A stretch of 64,000 bases of DNA from CAMAVH01 sp046297835 (GTDB lineage Bacteria > Pseudomonadota > Alphaproteobacteria > SMXQ01), in NCBI GenBank assembly GCA_046297835.1, contig JBKBHI010000001.1, positions 248,001 to 312,000 of the forward strand. The letters run 5' to 3'. Within the stretch, counting starts at the first letter, position 1; the number at the start of each line of letters is the position of its first letter. The position numbers were made by a program, and so were the translations under genes. This document shows, one piece after another, positions 29,210-37,178 of this stretch. The notes below the pieces were generated by a model. The model saw only the letters and a list, made by a program, of their open reading frames with translations. It was not told the DNA's origin and made no database searches.

Positions 29210-30193
29210 ATGAAACGCACATTCGCAGCCATCGCCGCAGCGGCCGCGACGCTCGCCGTCGCCGCCACCGCTTCGGCGCAGAACTATCCGACCCGCGCCG
29301 TCACCATGGTCGTGCCCTTCGCCGCCGGCGGCCCGACGGACGTCGTCGCGCGCATCGTCGGCGAGCACATGTCCAAGACGCTCGGCCAGCAGATCGTCAT
29401 CGAGAACGTGGCCGGCGCCGGCGGCACTACCGGCATCACGCGCGCCTCGCAGGCGGCGGCCGACGGCTACACGATCATGATGGGCCACATGGGCACGCAC
29501 GGCGCGGCCCCGGCGCTCTATCCGAAGCTGCGGTACGATCCGACCAAGGACTTCGCGCCGATCGGCATGGCCGCCGGCACGCCGATCCTGATCGTCGCGC
29601 GCAAGGATTATCCGGCGAAAACCTTGCAGGAGTTCATCGCGCGCCTGAAGACCGAGCAGGACAAGTCCAACGAGGCCCATGCCGGCGTCGGCTCGGTGTC
29701 CTTCACCACCTGCACCATGTTCAACGTCATGAACGGCATCAAGCCGACCCGCGTGCCCTACACCGGCACAGGCCCGGTCATCAACGACATGATCGCCGGT
29801 AAGGTCGATTACGCCTGCGATCAGATCGTCAACCTGGTGACGCAGATCCAGGGCGGCAACATCAAGGCGTACGCCATCGCCACGCCGACCCGCTCGCCGG
29901 CTCTGCCCGACGTGCCGACGACCGCGGAAGCCGGCTTGCCGAACTATCAGGTCAGCGCCTGGAACGCGATCTTCGCGCCGAAGAACACGCCGGCGGCGGT
30001 CGTGACGAAGCTGAACGACGCGCTGAACAAGGCGCTCGACGATCCGGCGACGAAAAAGCGCTTGCAGGACCTCGGCGGCGTGCTGCCGGAAGGCAAAGAG
30101 CGCACTTCGGCTTGGCTCGGCGAGTTCGTCGCCCAGGAAGTCGCGCGCTGGACGCCGATCCTCAAGGCCGGCGGCATCGTCGCGCCGGAGTGA
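29210..30193 (+). CDS. Tripartite tricarboxylate transporter periplasmic receptor (Bug family)
   Basis: A 327-residue binding protein with a Sec signal peptide ending TASAQ. Bug-family hallmarks are YPTRAVTMVVPFAAGGPTDV, LGQQIVIENVAGAGGTTGIT, and VPTTAEAGLPNYQVSAWNAI in the C-terminal half. It captures a carboxylic acid in the periplasm for TctAB. A strong AAGGAGG site precedes the ATG and an intrinsic terminator follows the gene. The ligand is not predictable from sequence. Confidence 0.95.
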   Translation: MKRTFAAIAAAAATLAVAATASAQNYPTRAVTMVVPFAAGGPTDVVARIVGEHMSKTLGQQIVIENVAGAGGTTGITRASQAAADGYTIMMGHMGTHGAAPALYPKLRYDPTKDFAPIGMAAGTPILIVARKDYPAKTLQEFIARLKTEQDKSNEAHAGVGSVSFTTCTMFNVMNGIKPTRVPYTGTGPVINDMIAGKVDYACDQIVNLVTQIQGGNIKAYAIATPTRSPALPDVPTTAEAGLPNYQVSAWNAIFAPKNTPAAVVTKLNDALNKALDDPATKKRLQDLGGVLPEGKERTSAWLGEFVAQEVARWTPILKAGGIVAPE

Positions 30194-30229
30194 GACGCTT
30201 CGCCTGACTGGCGTTCGCTAAACGATTGA

Positions 30230-30257
30230 GGGCGGCTCCGCGAGGAGCCGCCCTTTT
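30230..30257 (+). terminator. Intrinsic terminator after the TctBAC operon
   Basis: A perfect 10-bp stem, GGGCGGCTCC / GGAGCCGCCC, with a GCGA loop followed by TTTT, 37 bases after the receptor gene stop. Confidence 0.93.
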
Positions 30258-30279
30258 CATTGGCCGCTCGGCCGGATCG

Positions 30280-32379
30280 CTATGCCTGCTTGCCGAAATC
30301 GGCCCAGGCGTCGCGGCCGCCGCGGTTCTCCAGGCTGTTCTCCAGCGCTGCCACGGCGCGGCGGTCGAACACCGTGCCGGCTTGCTCGCGCAGCTTGGCG
30401 ACGGCGTCGTCGAGTTCGATGCCGGCGCGATAGGCGCGTGGGCTGGCGAGGGCGACGAAGGCGTTGGCCACGGCGACGACGCGCGCTTCGGCGAGTATTT
30501 CTTCGCCCTTGAGGCCGCGCGGCTGGCCGCTGCCGTCCCAATGTTCAGAGAGCTGGCGCAGCGTCTCGACGACCGGGCCGCCGAAGTCGACGCCCTGCAG
30601 GAAGTCGGCGGTGGCGCGGAGCGAGCCGCGGATCAGGCCGATCTCCTCGTCGTTGAGCTGGCCGGTCTTGGTCAGAAGCTCGGTCGGCACCAGGATCTTG
30701 CCGAGGTTCATCAGGCTGCCGGCGAAGCCGACGGTCTGCACGGCGGCGGCGTCCAGGTCCATCTCGCGGGCGATGGCCTGCGCCACCATGGCGACGCGGG
30801 TGGAATGGTGCGCGGCATAGGGATCGCGCTTGTCGACCAGGGCGACCAGCGTGCGGACCAGGTCCATCAGCGCGCGCTCGCGCTTGGCGCGCTCGTTGGT
30901 CTCGGCGGTGATGTCGCGCTCGACCACCAGCACGCCGTCCGCGACATCTTGCGTGTCGCCGATCGGGATGTAATCCACTTGGCGCGTGCGGCCGGCGGCA
31001 TCTTCTTCGGCGGGGATGATGGCGCGCTGGCGGGCGTCGGTCTCGCGCGCTTTGTCGGCGCCAGCTAGATGCGGCTTGGCGGCCTCGGGCCCGAGCACGT
31101 TGGCGGCGGGCTTGCCGATCATATCCTCCATCGATAGGCCGGCGAGGCGCGCGGCCTCCTCGTTGGCGAAGCCGTAGCGCCCGGTCCGGTCGAGAATGAA
31201 GATCGAAGTCGGCTGGCTGTCGGCGACGAGCTTGAGGAACAGCCTCTGGCGTTCGTGCTGGTTGGCGAGGCGTTTATAGCGCCGCGCGGCGGCGGCGGCT
31301 TGGCGCGACGAGCCGTACCACCAAGCGGCGAAGACGATGGCGGCGAGCAGCACGGCGGCGAGCGCGCAGAGGACAATGAGCTGAAGGCGGCGCGATTCGC
31401 TGGCGGCGAGCGCTTCCCCCCGGCCGACTTTGGCGACCAGCGTCCAGGGCGCGGCGGCGAAGGCCCGGCTGACGCTGAGCACCGCTTCGTCGCGATAGTC
31501 GCGACCCTGCACGAAATCGCCGGGGCGGGCGAGGGCGGCGGCTTCGGCGAGGCCGGCGGTCGAAGCGGCGAGAGCGCGCGCCAATCCGGCGGTGCCGTCG
31601 GCAAGCGGCGAGAGATATTCGACGCGCGCGCCGGTTTGGCGCACCAGCAGGTTCTCGGCGCTCTTGTGGATTTCGCCCGGCTGGCGCAGCAGCGGATAAA
31701 GCTCGTCGCTCACTTCCTTGATGCCGACGATCCAGCCGACTTGGGCGGTCGCGTCGTTTCCGCCCTGCACGGCGAAGATCGGCACGGCGAAGCCGAGCGC
31801 CGGCCGGCCGGCGGCGTTGCGGTGCAGATCGAGCAGCGCGCGGCGATCACGCGGCAAAGCGTCGACGAAGCCGCGCAGCTCGCCTTCGAGCGGCGGCAGG
31901 CCGACGGTTTGGGCGATCGCGGCGCGCTCGCGGTCCAAGAGGACGAGACCGGCGACGCCGACGCGGCGCACGTTGGCCGGCACGTCGGGCCCTTCGAGCG
32001 GCGCGGCGAAGCGCGCGCGCTCGGCGCTGACGGTGAGCAGGTTGCGCAAGTAGGTGACGAGCGCCGGATCCCGCTCGGGGCTCTGGCCGCCGCTGGCGGC
32101 GAGCTCGGTCATATAGAGCTGGACGGAGGTGTTGGCGGCGAGGCCGGCCAGCTCCTCGAACTGGCGTTCCAGCCAGTTCGAGATGTCGGCGAAGCGGCTG
32201 TCGGCGACGATGGCGAGCCGGTTCTGCCAGGCGCGCAGTTCGCGCTCGCGGTCGGCCTGGCCGAGCGCCAGCGCGCCGGCCACGCCGACGGCCAGCGCCG
32301 CGGCGATGGCCAGGCAGGACAGAATCAGCGGGCGCGCGCGGCGTGCCAACCCCGTCGCGGGTTCTGGTGTCAGGCTCAT
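30280..32379 (-). CDS. Membrane sensor with PAS and degenerate HD-GYP-like domain
   Basis: A 699-residue protein: N-terminal TM (PLILSCLAIAAALAVGVAGA), a ~290-residue periplasmic sensor region, a second TM (LIVLCALAAVLLAAIVFAAW), a PAS domain (SIFILDRTGRYGFANEEAAR) and a C-terminal HD-GYP-like domain from about residue 520. H524/H525 start that domain, but the catalytic HD reads M557-N558 (SLMNLGK) and the GYP motif reads GSGQP. Metal-dependent c-di-GMP hydrolysis is therefore unlikely; a sensory or binding role is more probable. It lies alone, convergent with the TctBAC operon. Confidence 0.85.
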   Translation of the reverse strand: MSLTPEPATGLARRARPLILSCLAIAAALAVGVAGALALGQADRERELRAWQNRLAIVADSRFADISNWLERQFEELAGLAANTSVQLYMTELAASGGQSPERDPALVTYLRNLLTVSAERARFAAPLEGPDVPANVRRVGVAGLVLLDRERAAIAQTVGLPPLEGELRGFVDALPRDRRALLDLHRNAAGRPALGFAVPIFAVQGGNDATAQVGWIVGIKEVSDELYPLLRQPGEIHKSAENLLVRQTGARVEYLSPLADGTAGLARALAASTAGLAEAAALARPGDFVQGRDYRDEAVLSVSRAFAAAPWTLVAKVGRGEALAASESRRLQLIVLCALAAVLLAAIVFAAWWYGSSRQAAAAARRYKRLANQHERQRLFLKLVADSQPTSIFILDRTGRYGFANEEAARLAGLSMEDMIGKPAANVLGPEAAKPHLAGADKARETDARQRAIIPAEEDAAGRTRQVDYIPIGDTQDVADGVLVVERDITAETNERAKRERALMDLVRTLVALVDKRDPYAAHHSTRVAMVAQAIAREMDLDAAAVQTVGFAGSLMNLGKILVPTELLTKTGQLNDEEIGLIRGSLRATADFLQGVDFGGPVVETLRQLSEHWDGSGQPRGLKGEEILAEARVVAVANAFVALASPRAYRAGIELDDAVAKLREQAGTVFDRRAVAALENSLENRGGRDAWADFGKQA

Positions 32380-32490
32380 TGTCGCCGGCCGCTCCCCAAA
32401 CTATCCGTCAGAAGTGGAGTTTTAGGATTTACAAAGGCTTAACGTCCTGGGGATATTTTGTCCACTGGGCCAGTTTCGAGGACCTCGGCA

Positions 32491-33201
32491 ATGCGCCGCC
32501 TGCGCCATCCTGTTCGCCGCACCCGTCTGCGGACCGCCGTCCGCCTGGCGGCGGCCGGCTGCGCGCTGCTGGCCGGCTTGTGGAGCGCTGCGCCGGCTCA
32601 GGCCCAAGGACAGGCGCAGAGCGAGGACCTGTTCGGCGCAGTGGCGACGCGCTCGGTCAGCGGCTTGGCGTCGTTTCCGCGCTGGACCGGCGCGCTCGAG
32701 CGCCATTTCAAGCGCAGCGACCCGCCGCTCAGCCATTGCAAGGGCAACGTCTTCCGCCGCTGCATGTCGGAGGAATGGAAGGGCTTTCTCGACGAGATAT
32801 CCGGCGAGAACCGCGCCACGCAAATTCGCCGCGTCAACGAGCGGTTGAACCGCGCGCGCTACACGTTGGACAGCGCCAACTGGGGCCAATCGGACTACTG
32901 GGCGACGCCCAACCAGTTCTTCCGCATGGACGGCGATTGCGAGGATTACGCCATCGCCAAATATCTCTCGCTGCGCGCGCTCGGCTTTCCCGAGGACGAT
33001 TTGCGCCTGGTGGTGCTCGACGATCTCAATCTGCGCGTCGCCCACGCGATCCTGGTCGTCACGCACAACGGCGTGCCATACGTGCTCGACAACCAGATTT
33101 CGCAAGTCGTGCCCGCGTCGGCGATCCGCCATTACCGGCCGATCTTCGCGCTCAACGAATCGGCTTGGTGGATCTATAAGCCCAAGCCGGCCGGCAGCTA
33201 G
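32491..33201 (+). CDS. Transglutaminase-like cysteine protease (BTLCP family)
   Basis: A 236-residue exported protein (signal ending near AQAQGQA). The catalytic triad is visible as Cys in MDGDCEDYAIAKY, His in LRVAHAILVVTHNG and Asp in YVLDNQIS. BTLCP proteins such as LapG process surface adhesins in the periplasm and are sometimes c-di-GMP controlled. The divergently oriented neighbour is a membrane sensor with a degenerate HD-GYP domain, an interesting but unproven link. The chosen start is the ATG before the basic signal region; an in-frame TTG 33 bases upstream is possible. Confidence 0.9.
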   Translation: MRRLRHPVRRTRLRTAVRLAAAGCALLAGLWSAAPAQAQGQAQSEDLFGAVATRSVSGLASFPRWTGALERHFKRSDPPLSHCKGNVFRRCMSEEWKGFLDEISGENRATQIRRVNERLNRARYTLDSANWGQSDYWATPNQFFRMDGDCEDYAIAKYLSLRALGFPEDDLRLVVLDDLNLRVAHAILVVTHNGVPYVLDNQISQVVPASAIRHYRPIFALNESAWWIYKPKPAGS

Positions 33202-33656
33202 ACGCCCGCTTGACGGCTTAGGCGGCGACCGAAGACGCTGTCGAGCGCGAAGCGCCCGCCGCCGCGCGCCATCAGGTATAGGAAGCTGGCCGCCCAGGTC
33301 AGGTGGGTCGGCCATGCCGCCGGATAGACGAAAACCTGAATCACCAGCGTCATGCCGAGCAATGCGGCGGCGCTTAAGCGCGTCGCCAAACCGACCGCGA
33401 GCAGGACGGCGAGCAGATGCTCCGACACCGTCGCGGCGACGGCGGCGATATCTGGCGGAATCAGCGGCAGGCGATATTCCTCGCGAAACAGCAAGAAGGT
33501 CGTGTCGCTGATCGAGAGGCCCTCGACCTTCGTGCGCGCCGATTGCCAGAAGACGCCGGCGACGCCGAAGCGGGCCGCCAGCGCGATGGCGTCGTGCGGA
33601 ATGCGCTCAAGAGTCTCGGCACTACGGCGTCCGAGATGGCAGGCGGAATCAAGCAT
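33198..33656 (-). CDS. DoxX-family membrane protein of the bufferin operon
   Basis: A 152-residue DoxX/SURF4-like protein with four hydrophobic segments (ALAARFGVAGVFWQSARTKV; VSEHLLAVLLAVGLATRLSA; LLGMTLVIQVFVYPAAW; ASFLYLMARGGGRF). DoxX-type genes are regular members of bufferin operons, where their role is not established; quinone-linked redox chemistry has been suggested for the family. The start is chosen at MLDSACHL, preceded by GAGG, and overlaps the bufC stop by 8 bases, so it is translationally coupled to the upstream genes. An in-frame ATG at 33671 is possible. Confidence 0.88.
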   Translation of the reverse strand: MLDSACHLGRRSAETLERIPHDAIALAARFGVAGVFWQSARTKVEGLSISDTTFLLFREEYRLPLIPPDIAAVAATVSEHLLAVLLAVGLATRLSAAALLGMTLVIQVFVYPAAWPTHLTWAASFLYLMARGGGRFALDSVFGRRLSRQAGV

Positions 33657-34422
33657 CTGTTTTAACCTCATCTGGGTGGAACGCGCGGAAAGCGCCGGCC
33701 GCCAACAAGCGGGCGAGGGTCGTTTGCAGATCGAAGCGCGGGTCGTCGGCGGCAGCCCTTTCAAACGCGGCAAGCAACTCGCTGCCGTCATCCAGCGCGC
33801 GCAGAAACAGGCATTCGCCGTCGGAAAGAGCCAGCGCCTGGACCTGGGCCTCCGGTCGCGTGAGCAGGATCGCGCTGCCTTGCGCGTCGCCGCCGGCGGT
33901 CGGCAGACTCGCCAAGGCGCGCCAGGCGGCGAACGCGTCCGACGTCACGCGCGGAAGGCGCGCGGCGGGATGAAGGCGCGGCTTGAGGCGGGCTAGCGCG
34001 TCCGCCGACAGCGCGCGTAGCGTCTCGGCGGCGAGGAGCGGGATATCCTCGGCGGCGAACGCGCCGTGCCAGGCGTGATCGAGCCGGGCGAGCGAGACGG
34101 TTTCTCGCGATGCGCCGTTCGTGTCGAGATGATCGGCGAAATCGTCGCCCCAGAACCAAAGCGACGCTTGGCGTGGCGGCGCGCGGCGAATGTAAGCCTC
34201 GGCCAGCGCGGCAAAACGGCGCTTGGAGAGCGCGCGTGCGACCGAGGGGAAGGCGTCGCGCAAAGCGCCGGTCAAAGTCTCGCGCGTCGTGCTGGCATGG
34301 ACCTGCAACGCCGCATCGACGCGCGCGCGAGACGAGGAGGCCGCGGCCAGGATGTCCTCTCGGGCTTGCGGCGCGCCGAGCCGGATCGCCGCCGCCATGC
34401 GCGCCTGCAGCTCAGGCGACAT
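33649..34422 (-). CDS. bufC: BufC/HvfC-type partner protein of an MNIO enzyme
   Basis: A 257-residue soluble protein formerly grouped as DUF2063. The N-terminal domain has VDAALQVHASTTRETLTGAL with RDAFPSVARALSKRRFAALA and the Y-x-RR-x-PP motif YIRRAPPRQASLWFWGDDFA, typical of BufC/HvfC/MbnC-like proteins that recognise the precursor and assist the MNIO enzyme. It overlaps the bufB stop by 11 bases. Role in substrate recognition is established for the family and inferred here. Confidence 0.88.
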   Translation of the reverse strand: MSPELQARMAAAIRLGAPQAREDILAAASSSRARVDAALQVHASTTRETLTGALRDAFPSVARALSKRRFAALAEAYIRRAPPRQASLWFWGDDFADHLDTNGASRETVSLARLDHAWHGAFAAEDIPLLAAETLRALSADALARLKPRLHPAARLPRVTSDAFAAWRALASLPTAGGDAQGSAILLTRPEAQVQALALSDGECLFLRALDDGSELLAAFERAAADDPRFDLQTTLARLLAAGAFRAFHPDEVKTDA

Positions 34423-35275
34423 GGCGCTTCTCCAGGGCGGCGATGCGACGGTCGGCCTTGGCCGCCTCGGCGAGAAGGGTATCGAAGTCGGGCACGGCAT
34501 TGTCCCATTCGATCAGGGTCGGCTGCGGGCCGGCCGTCGCGAGAGCCGATTCGAACAGCCGCCACACCTCGGGCCGCACCGGCGAGCCGTGGTCGTCGAC
34601 GCGGACGACGCCTGCCGGCGTGCGGTGCAGGGCGTGGCCGGCGAGATGGATCTCGCCGGTTTTCGCCAGCGGCATCTCGGCGAGCATGATATCGGCGTTC
34701 GTTTCGAGATTGCCGGCGGAGACGACGATGTTGTTGACGTCGAGCAGCAGGCCGCAGCCGGTGCGTTCGCAGAGCGCGCCCAGGAAAGCGCCTTCCGTCA
34801 TGTCGCCGGGCAATGCGAGATAGCGCGACGGATTCTCGATCAACAGCGGCCGGCCGAGAAAATCTTGCGCCTCGTCGATATGGCTGGCGACCCGCGCCAA
34901 GGTGGACCGGTCGTAAGCCAGCGGCAATAGATCGTTGAGGTAGACGCCTTCCGCCGCGCACCAGGCGAGATGTTCCGACAGCAATTGCGGCTCGTAGCGT
35001 CGCGCCAAACCGGCCAGCTTGGCGAGATGCTCGCGATTCGGGCGCTCGGCGCCGCCGAGCGACAGGCCGACGCCGTGGATCGAAAGGCCGTGATCGGCGC
35101 GGATGGCGGCGAGATGGCGATGCGGCGGCCCGCCGGCGCAGAAATAGTTTTCGGCGTGAATCTCGAACCACGCCGCGCGTCTCGGGGCGGCGTGGATCGC
35201 GGCGAAATGACGGGGCTTGAGCCCGACCCCGGCCACCGGAGGGAGCGCGGCGAACGTCACGGCTGGCCCCGTCAT
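34412..35275 (-). CDS. bufB: Multinuclear non-haem iron oxidase (MNIO, DUF692) of bufferin type
   Basis: A 287-residue TIM-barrel enzyme. Candidate metal-ligand motifs in order: AWFEIHAENYF (H40, E42), LSIHGVGLSL (H67), LLIENPSRYL (E147), GLLLDVNNIVVSA (D179, N182), EIHLAGH (H210), DDHGSPV (H229) and LIEWD (E256). MNIOs use mixed-valent iron and O2 to modify peptide cysteines; BufB enzymes make thiooxazole-type rings in bufferins. It begins 12 bases after the precursor gene stop and overlaps bufC. Chemistry in this organism is inferred. Confidence 0.93.
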   Translation of the reverse strand: MTGPAVTFAALPPVAGVGLKPRHFAAIHAAPRRAAWFEIHAENYFCAGGPPHRHLAAIRADHGLSIHGVGLSLGGAERPNREHLAKLAGLARRYEPQLLSEHLAWCAAEGVYLNDLLPLAYDRSTLARVASHIDEAQDFLGRPLLIENPSRYLALPGDMTEGAFLGALCERTGCGLLLDVNNIVVSAGNLETNADIMLAEMPLAKTGEIHLAGHALHRTPAGVVRVDDHGSPVRPEVWRLFESALATAGPQPTLIEWDNAVPDFDTLLAEAAKADRRIAALEKRHVA

Positions 35276-35287
35276 CGCTTTCGCGGC

Positions 35288-35611
35288 TTAGCTCTTTTTG
35301 CCCTCGTTCATCATACCATCCTGCATCATCGGCTTCGGCGCCGTGTTGCCGGCCTTGGCCTGCAGGCTGCCGCCCATCTTGGCGCAGTCGCCGCTGGCGA
35401 CGTATTTCCAGGCGTTGCCCTGGAAATCGACTTTGGAGGTGCCGGCGCAGGTGGTGCCGGGACCGGCGGCGCAATCGTTCGCGCCGGCCTTGGCGATGCC
35501 GTAGCAGCGTTCTTTGCCGGCCTGCTGGGCGCTGGCGGGATTGGCGGCAGCGGCGAGGCCGAGGGCGGCGACGGCGGCGAACAGGACCGAGGCGTTGGCG
35601 GTTTTGGACAT
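35288..35611 (-). CDS. bufA: Bufferin-type precursor peptide (BufA1/DUF2282 family), probable copper-binding RiPP
   Basis: A 107-residue precursor with a Sec signal peptide (LFAAVAALGLAAAANPASAQ) and four cysteines at 36, 47, 55 and 76, in KERCYGIAKAGANDCAAGPG, TTCAGTSKVDFQGNAWKYV and GDCAKMGG. This Cys arrangement defines BufA1 bufferins, exported RiPPs whose central cysteines are modified by BufB/BufC and which sequester copper in the periplasm. The C terminus adds an unusual Met-rich tail (PMMQDGMMNEG) that could supply further Cu(I) ligands. The start is preceded by GGGAAGG; a longer frame begins with TTG and lacks the signal at the N terminus. Confidence 0.92.
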   Translation of the reverse strand: MSKTANASVLFAAVAALGLAAAANPASAQQAGKERCYGIAKAGANDCAAGPGTTCAGTSKVDFQGNAWKYVASGDCAKMGGSLQAKAGNTAPKPMMQDGMMNEGKKS

Positions 35612-35676
35612 CGGATGACCTTCCCTAAAATTCCGTGGGGCTGCGGCGGCCGGGGTTCGACCGCCATGCAATAGGG

Positions 35677-35701
35677 TTCGCCGCCTCGTCCGGAAGGTTG
35701 C
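35677..35701 (-). promoter_or_regulatory. Candidate SigF-type ECF promoter for the bufferin operon
   Basis: Read leftward, GCAACC (35701-35696) and CGAA (35680-35677) are separated by 15 bases, close to the Caulobacter SigF consensus GTAACC-N16-CGAA as I recall it. It lies 66-90 bases before bufA and divergent from the SigF gene. One mismatch and a spacer one base short make this tentative. Confidence 0.35.
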
Positions 35702-35793
35702 GGACCGCGAAGATTAAATTTCTCCTCCGCTCGGGCTTCGAGGGTATCCTGCGCCGGCACGTCTCATTTCTTTGGCCAGTTTGAGTTTCGTCG

Positions 35794-36372
35794 ATGACGC
35801 CCGCCTCGTTGCCGAATCGAGAAGACTGGCCCCGCTTGATGGCCGAAGCGCAAGCGGGGGATCAGGCGTCCTATCGCCGGCTGCTCGAAGCCCTGCTGCC
35901 TTACCTGCGCGCCTACGCCCGCCGCCATTTGCGCGGCGGCGACGCGGCCGAGGATCTTGTGCAGGACATTCTGCTGACGCTGCATCGTATCCGCCAGACC
36001 TACGATCCGGCGCGGCCGTTCCTGCCGTGGCTGTCGGTGATCGCCAAGCGGCGGCTGATCGACGCCCTGCGCCGGCGCAAGGTGGTTCCGGCGGCGGCCG
36101 AAGATCTCGGCCTGGATCTTGAAACCTTCGCCGACCCTGGCGCGAATAATCAAGCCGAGAGCAACAGCGAAGCCGACCGGCTGCGCCAGGCGATCGCGGA
36201 ATTGCCCGAGGGCCAGCGCCGCGCGGTCGAATTGCTCAAGCTCGAGGAGAAGTCGTTGAAGGAGGTTTCGGCGATCACCGGCATGAGCGTGCCGGCGCTC
36301 AAGACGGCGACGCACCGCGCGCTCAAGGCGCTGCGCGGCAAGCTGTTCGGGCCCGAAGGAGAAGCGCGATGA
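35794..36372 (+). CDS. sigF: ECF RNA polymerase sigma factor, SigF type
   Basis: A 192-residue ECF sigma factor. Region 2 shows GGDAAEDLVQDILLTLHRIR and RPFLPWLSVIAKRRLIDALR; region 4 shows LPEGQRRAVELLKLEEKSLK followed by EVSAITGMSVPALKTATHRA, the helix-turn-helix for -35 recognition. Its stop overlaps the start of nrsF (ATGA), the standard pairing in Alphaproteobacteria. In Caulobacter, SigF is released from NrsF by metal stress and turns on bufferin-like operons; here the bufferin operon is immediately divergent. Confidence 0.93.
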   Translation: MTPASLPNREDWPRLMAEAQAGDQASYRRLLEALLPYLRAYARRHLRGGDAAEDLVQDILLTLHRIRQTYDPARPFLPWLSVIAKRRLIDALRRRKVVPAAAEDLGLDLETFADPGANNQAESNSEADRLRQAIAELPEGQRRAVELLKLEEKSLKEVSAITGMSVPALKTATHRALKALRGKLFGPEGEAR

Positions 36373-37040
36373 GCGATGCGAAGCGCAGCGAAGACCTGAT
36401 CGCCGTCCTGGCGGCGTCGGCCGAGCCGGCGCGGCGGCTGCCGCCGCCGATGCGGCGCGCGGCGCTGTGGCTCGCCCTGGCCGTCGCCATCGTCGCCGCT
36501 TCGGTGCTGTGGCACGGCGTCGATGCCGAACTCGCCGCCGAACTGCTCGAACCGCTGCATTTCGCCGAATGGCTGGCGGCGCTGGCCACCGGCGTCGGCG
36601 GCATCGTCGCCGCCTTCCATCTGACGTTGCCGGACCGCTCGCCGCGCTGGGCCTGGCTGGCGCTGGCCCCGGCCGGGGCCTGGCTCGCGACCGTCGGGCT
36701 CGGCTGCCTCGGCGATTATCTCGCCATGGGCGGGGCGGCGTTCGCCTGGGGCGAGCCGTGGCTGTGCCTGGAATACATCACGCAGCTGGGCGTGCCGCTG
36801 ACGCTGCTCAGCCTCGTCATGCTGCGCCATGCCGGCCCGATCCGGCCGATGTCGACCATGCTGCTGGCGGGCCTCGGCATGTCCGGCCTCAGCGCCGCCG
36901 GCCTGGCCTTTTTCCATCCCGACCATACGGCTTGGCTCGGCCTCTTGTGGCATGGCGCGGCCTTCGCCGTGGTGCTGGCCAGCGGCGCGCTCGGCGCCGC
37001 CCTGCTGCGCCGGCTCTACGCGCCGCGCCGGGAGGTCTAG
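36369..37040 (+). CDS. nrsF: Membrane anti-sigma factor NrsF (DUF1109)
   Basis: A 223-residue protein with a short cytoplasmic N terminus (MSDAKRSEDLIAVLAASAEP) and six TM segments, the DUF1109/NrsF architecture. Two cysteines, C113 (GLGCLGDY) and C133 (WLCLEYI), correspond in position to the conserved pair needed for metal sensing in Caulobacter NrsF. It should hold SigF at the membrane until metal or oxidant disturbs the cysteines. Translationally coupled to sigF. Confidence 0.92.
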   Translation: MSDAKRSEDLIAVLAASAEPARRLPPPMRRAALWLALAVAIVAASVLWHGVDAELAAELLEPLHFAEWLAALATGVGGIVAAFHLTLPDRSPRWAWLALAPAGAWLATVGLGCLGDYLAMGGAAFAWGEPWLCLEYITQLGVPLTLLSLVMLRHAGPIRPMSTMLLAGLGMSGLSAAGLAFFHPDHTAWLGLLWHGAAFAVVLASGALGAALLRRLYAPRREV

Positions 37041-37178
37041 CCGGCGCGATATGGCGCCATCGATCTGCCCCATGGCGCGCCGGCGGCGGCATGCTATCCT
37101 GGCTCCGTAAAACAAGCGTATTCGCGGTCGCCGCGTTCTCGCCGTCGATCGACGAAGTCGCAAGACGGAGGGGAGTTC

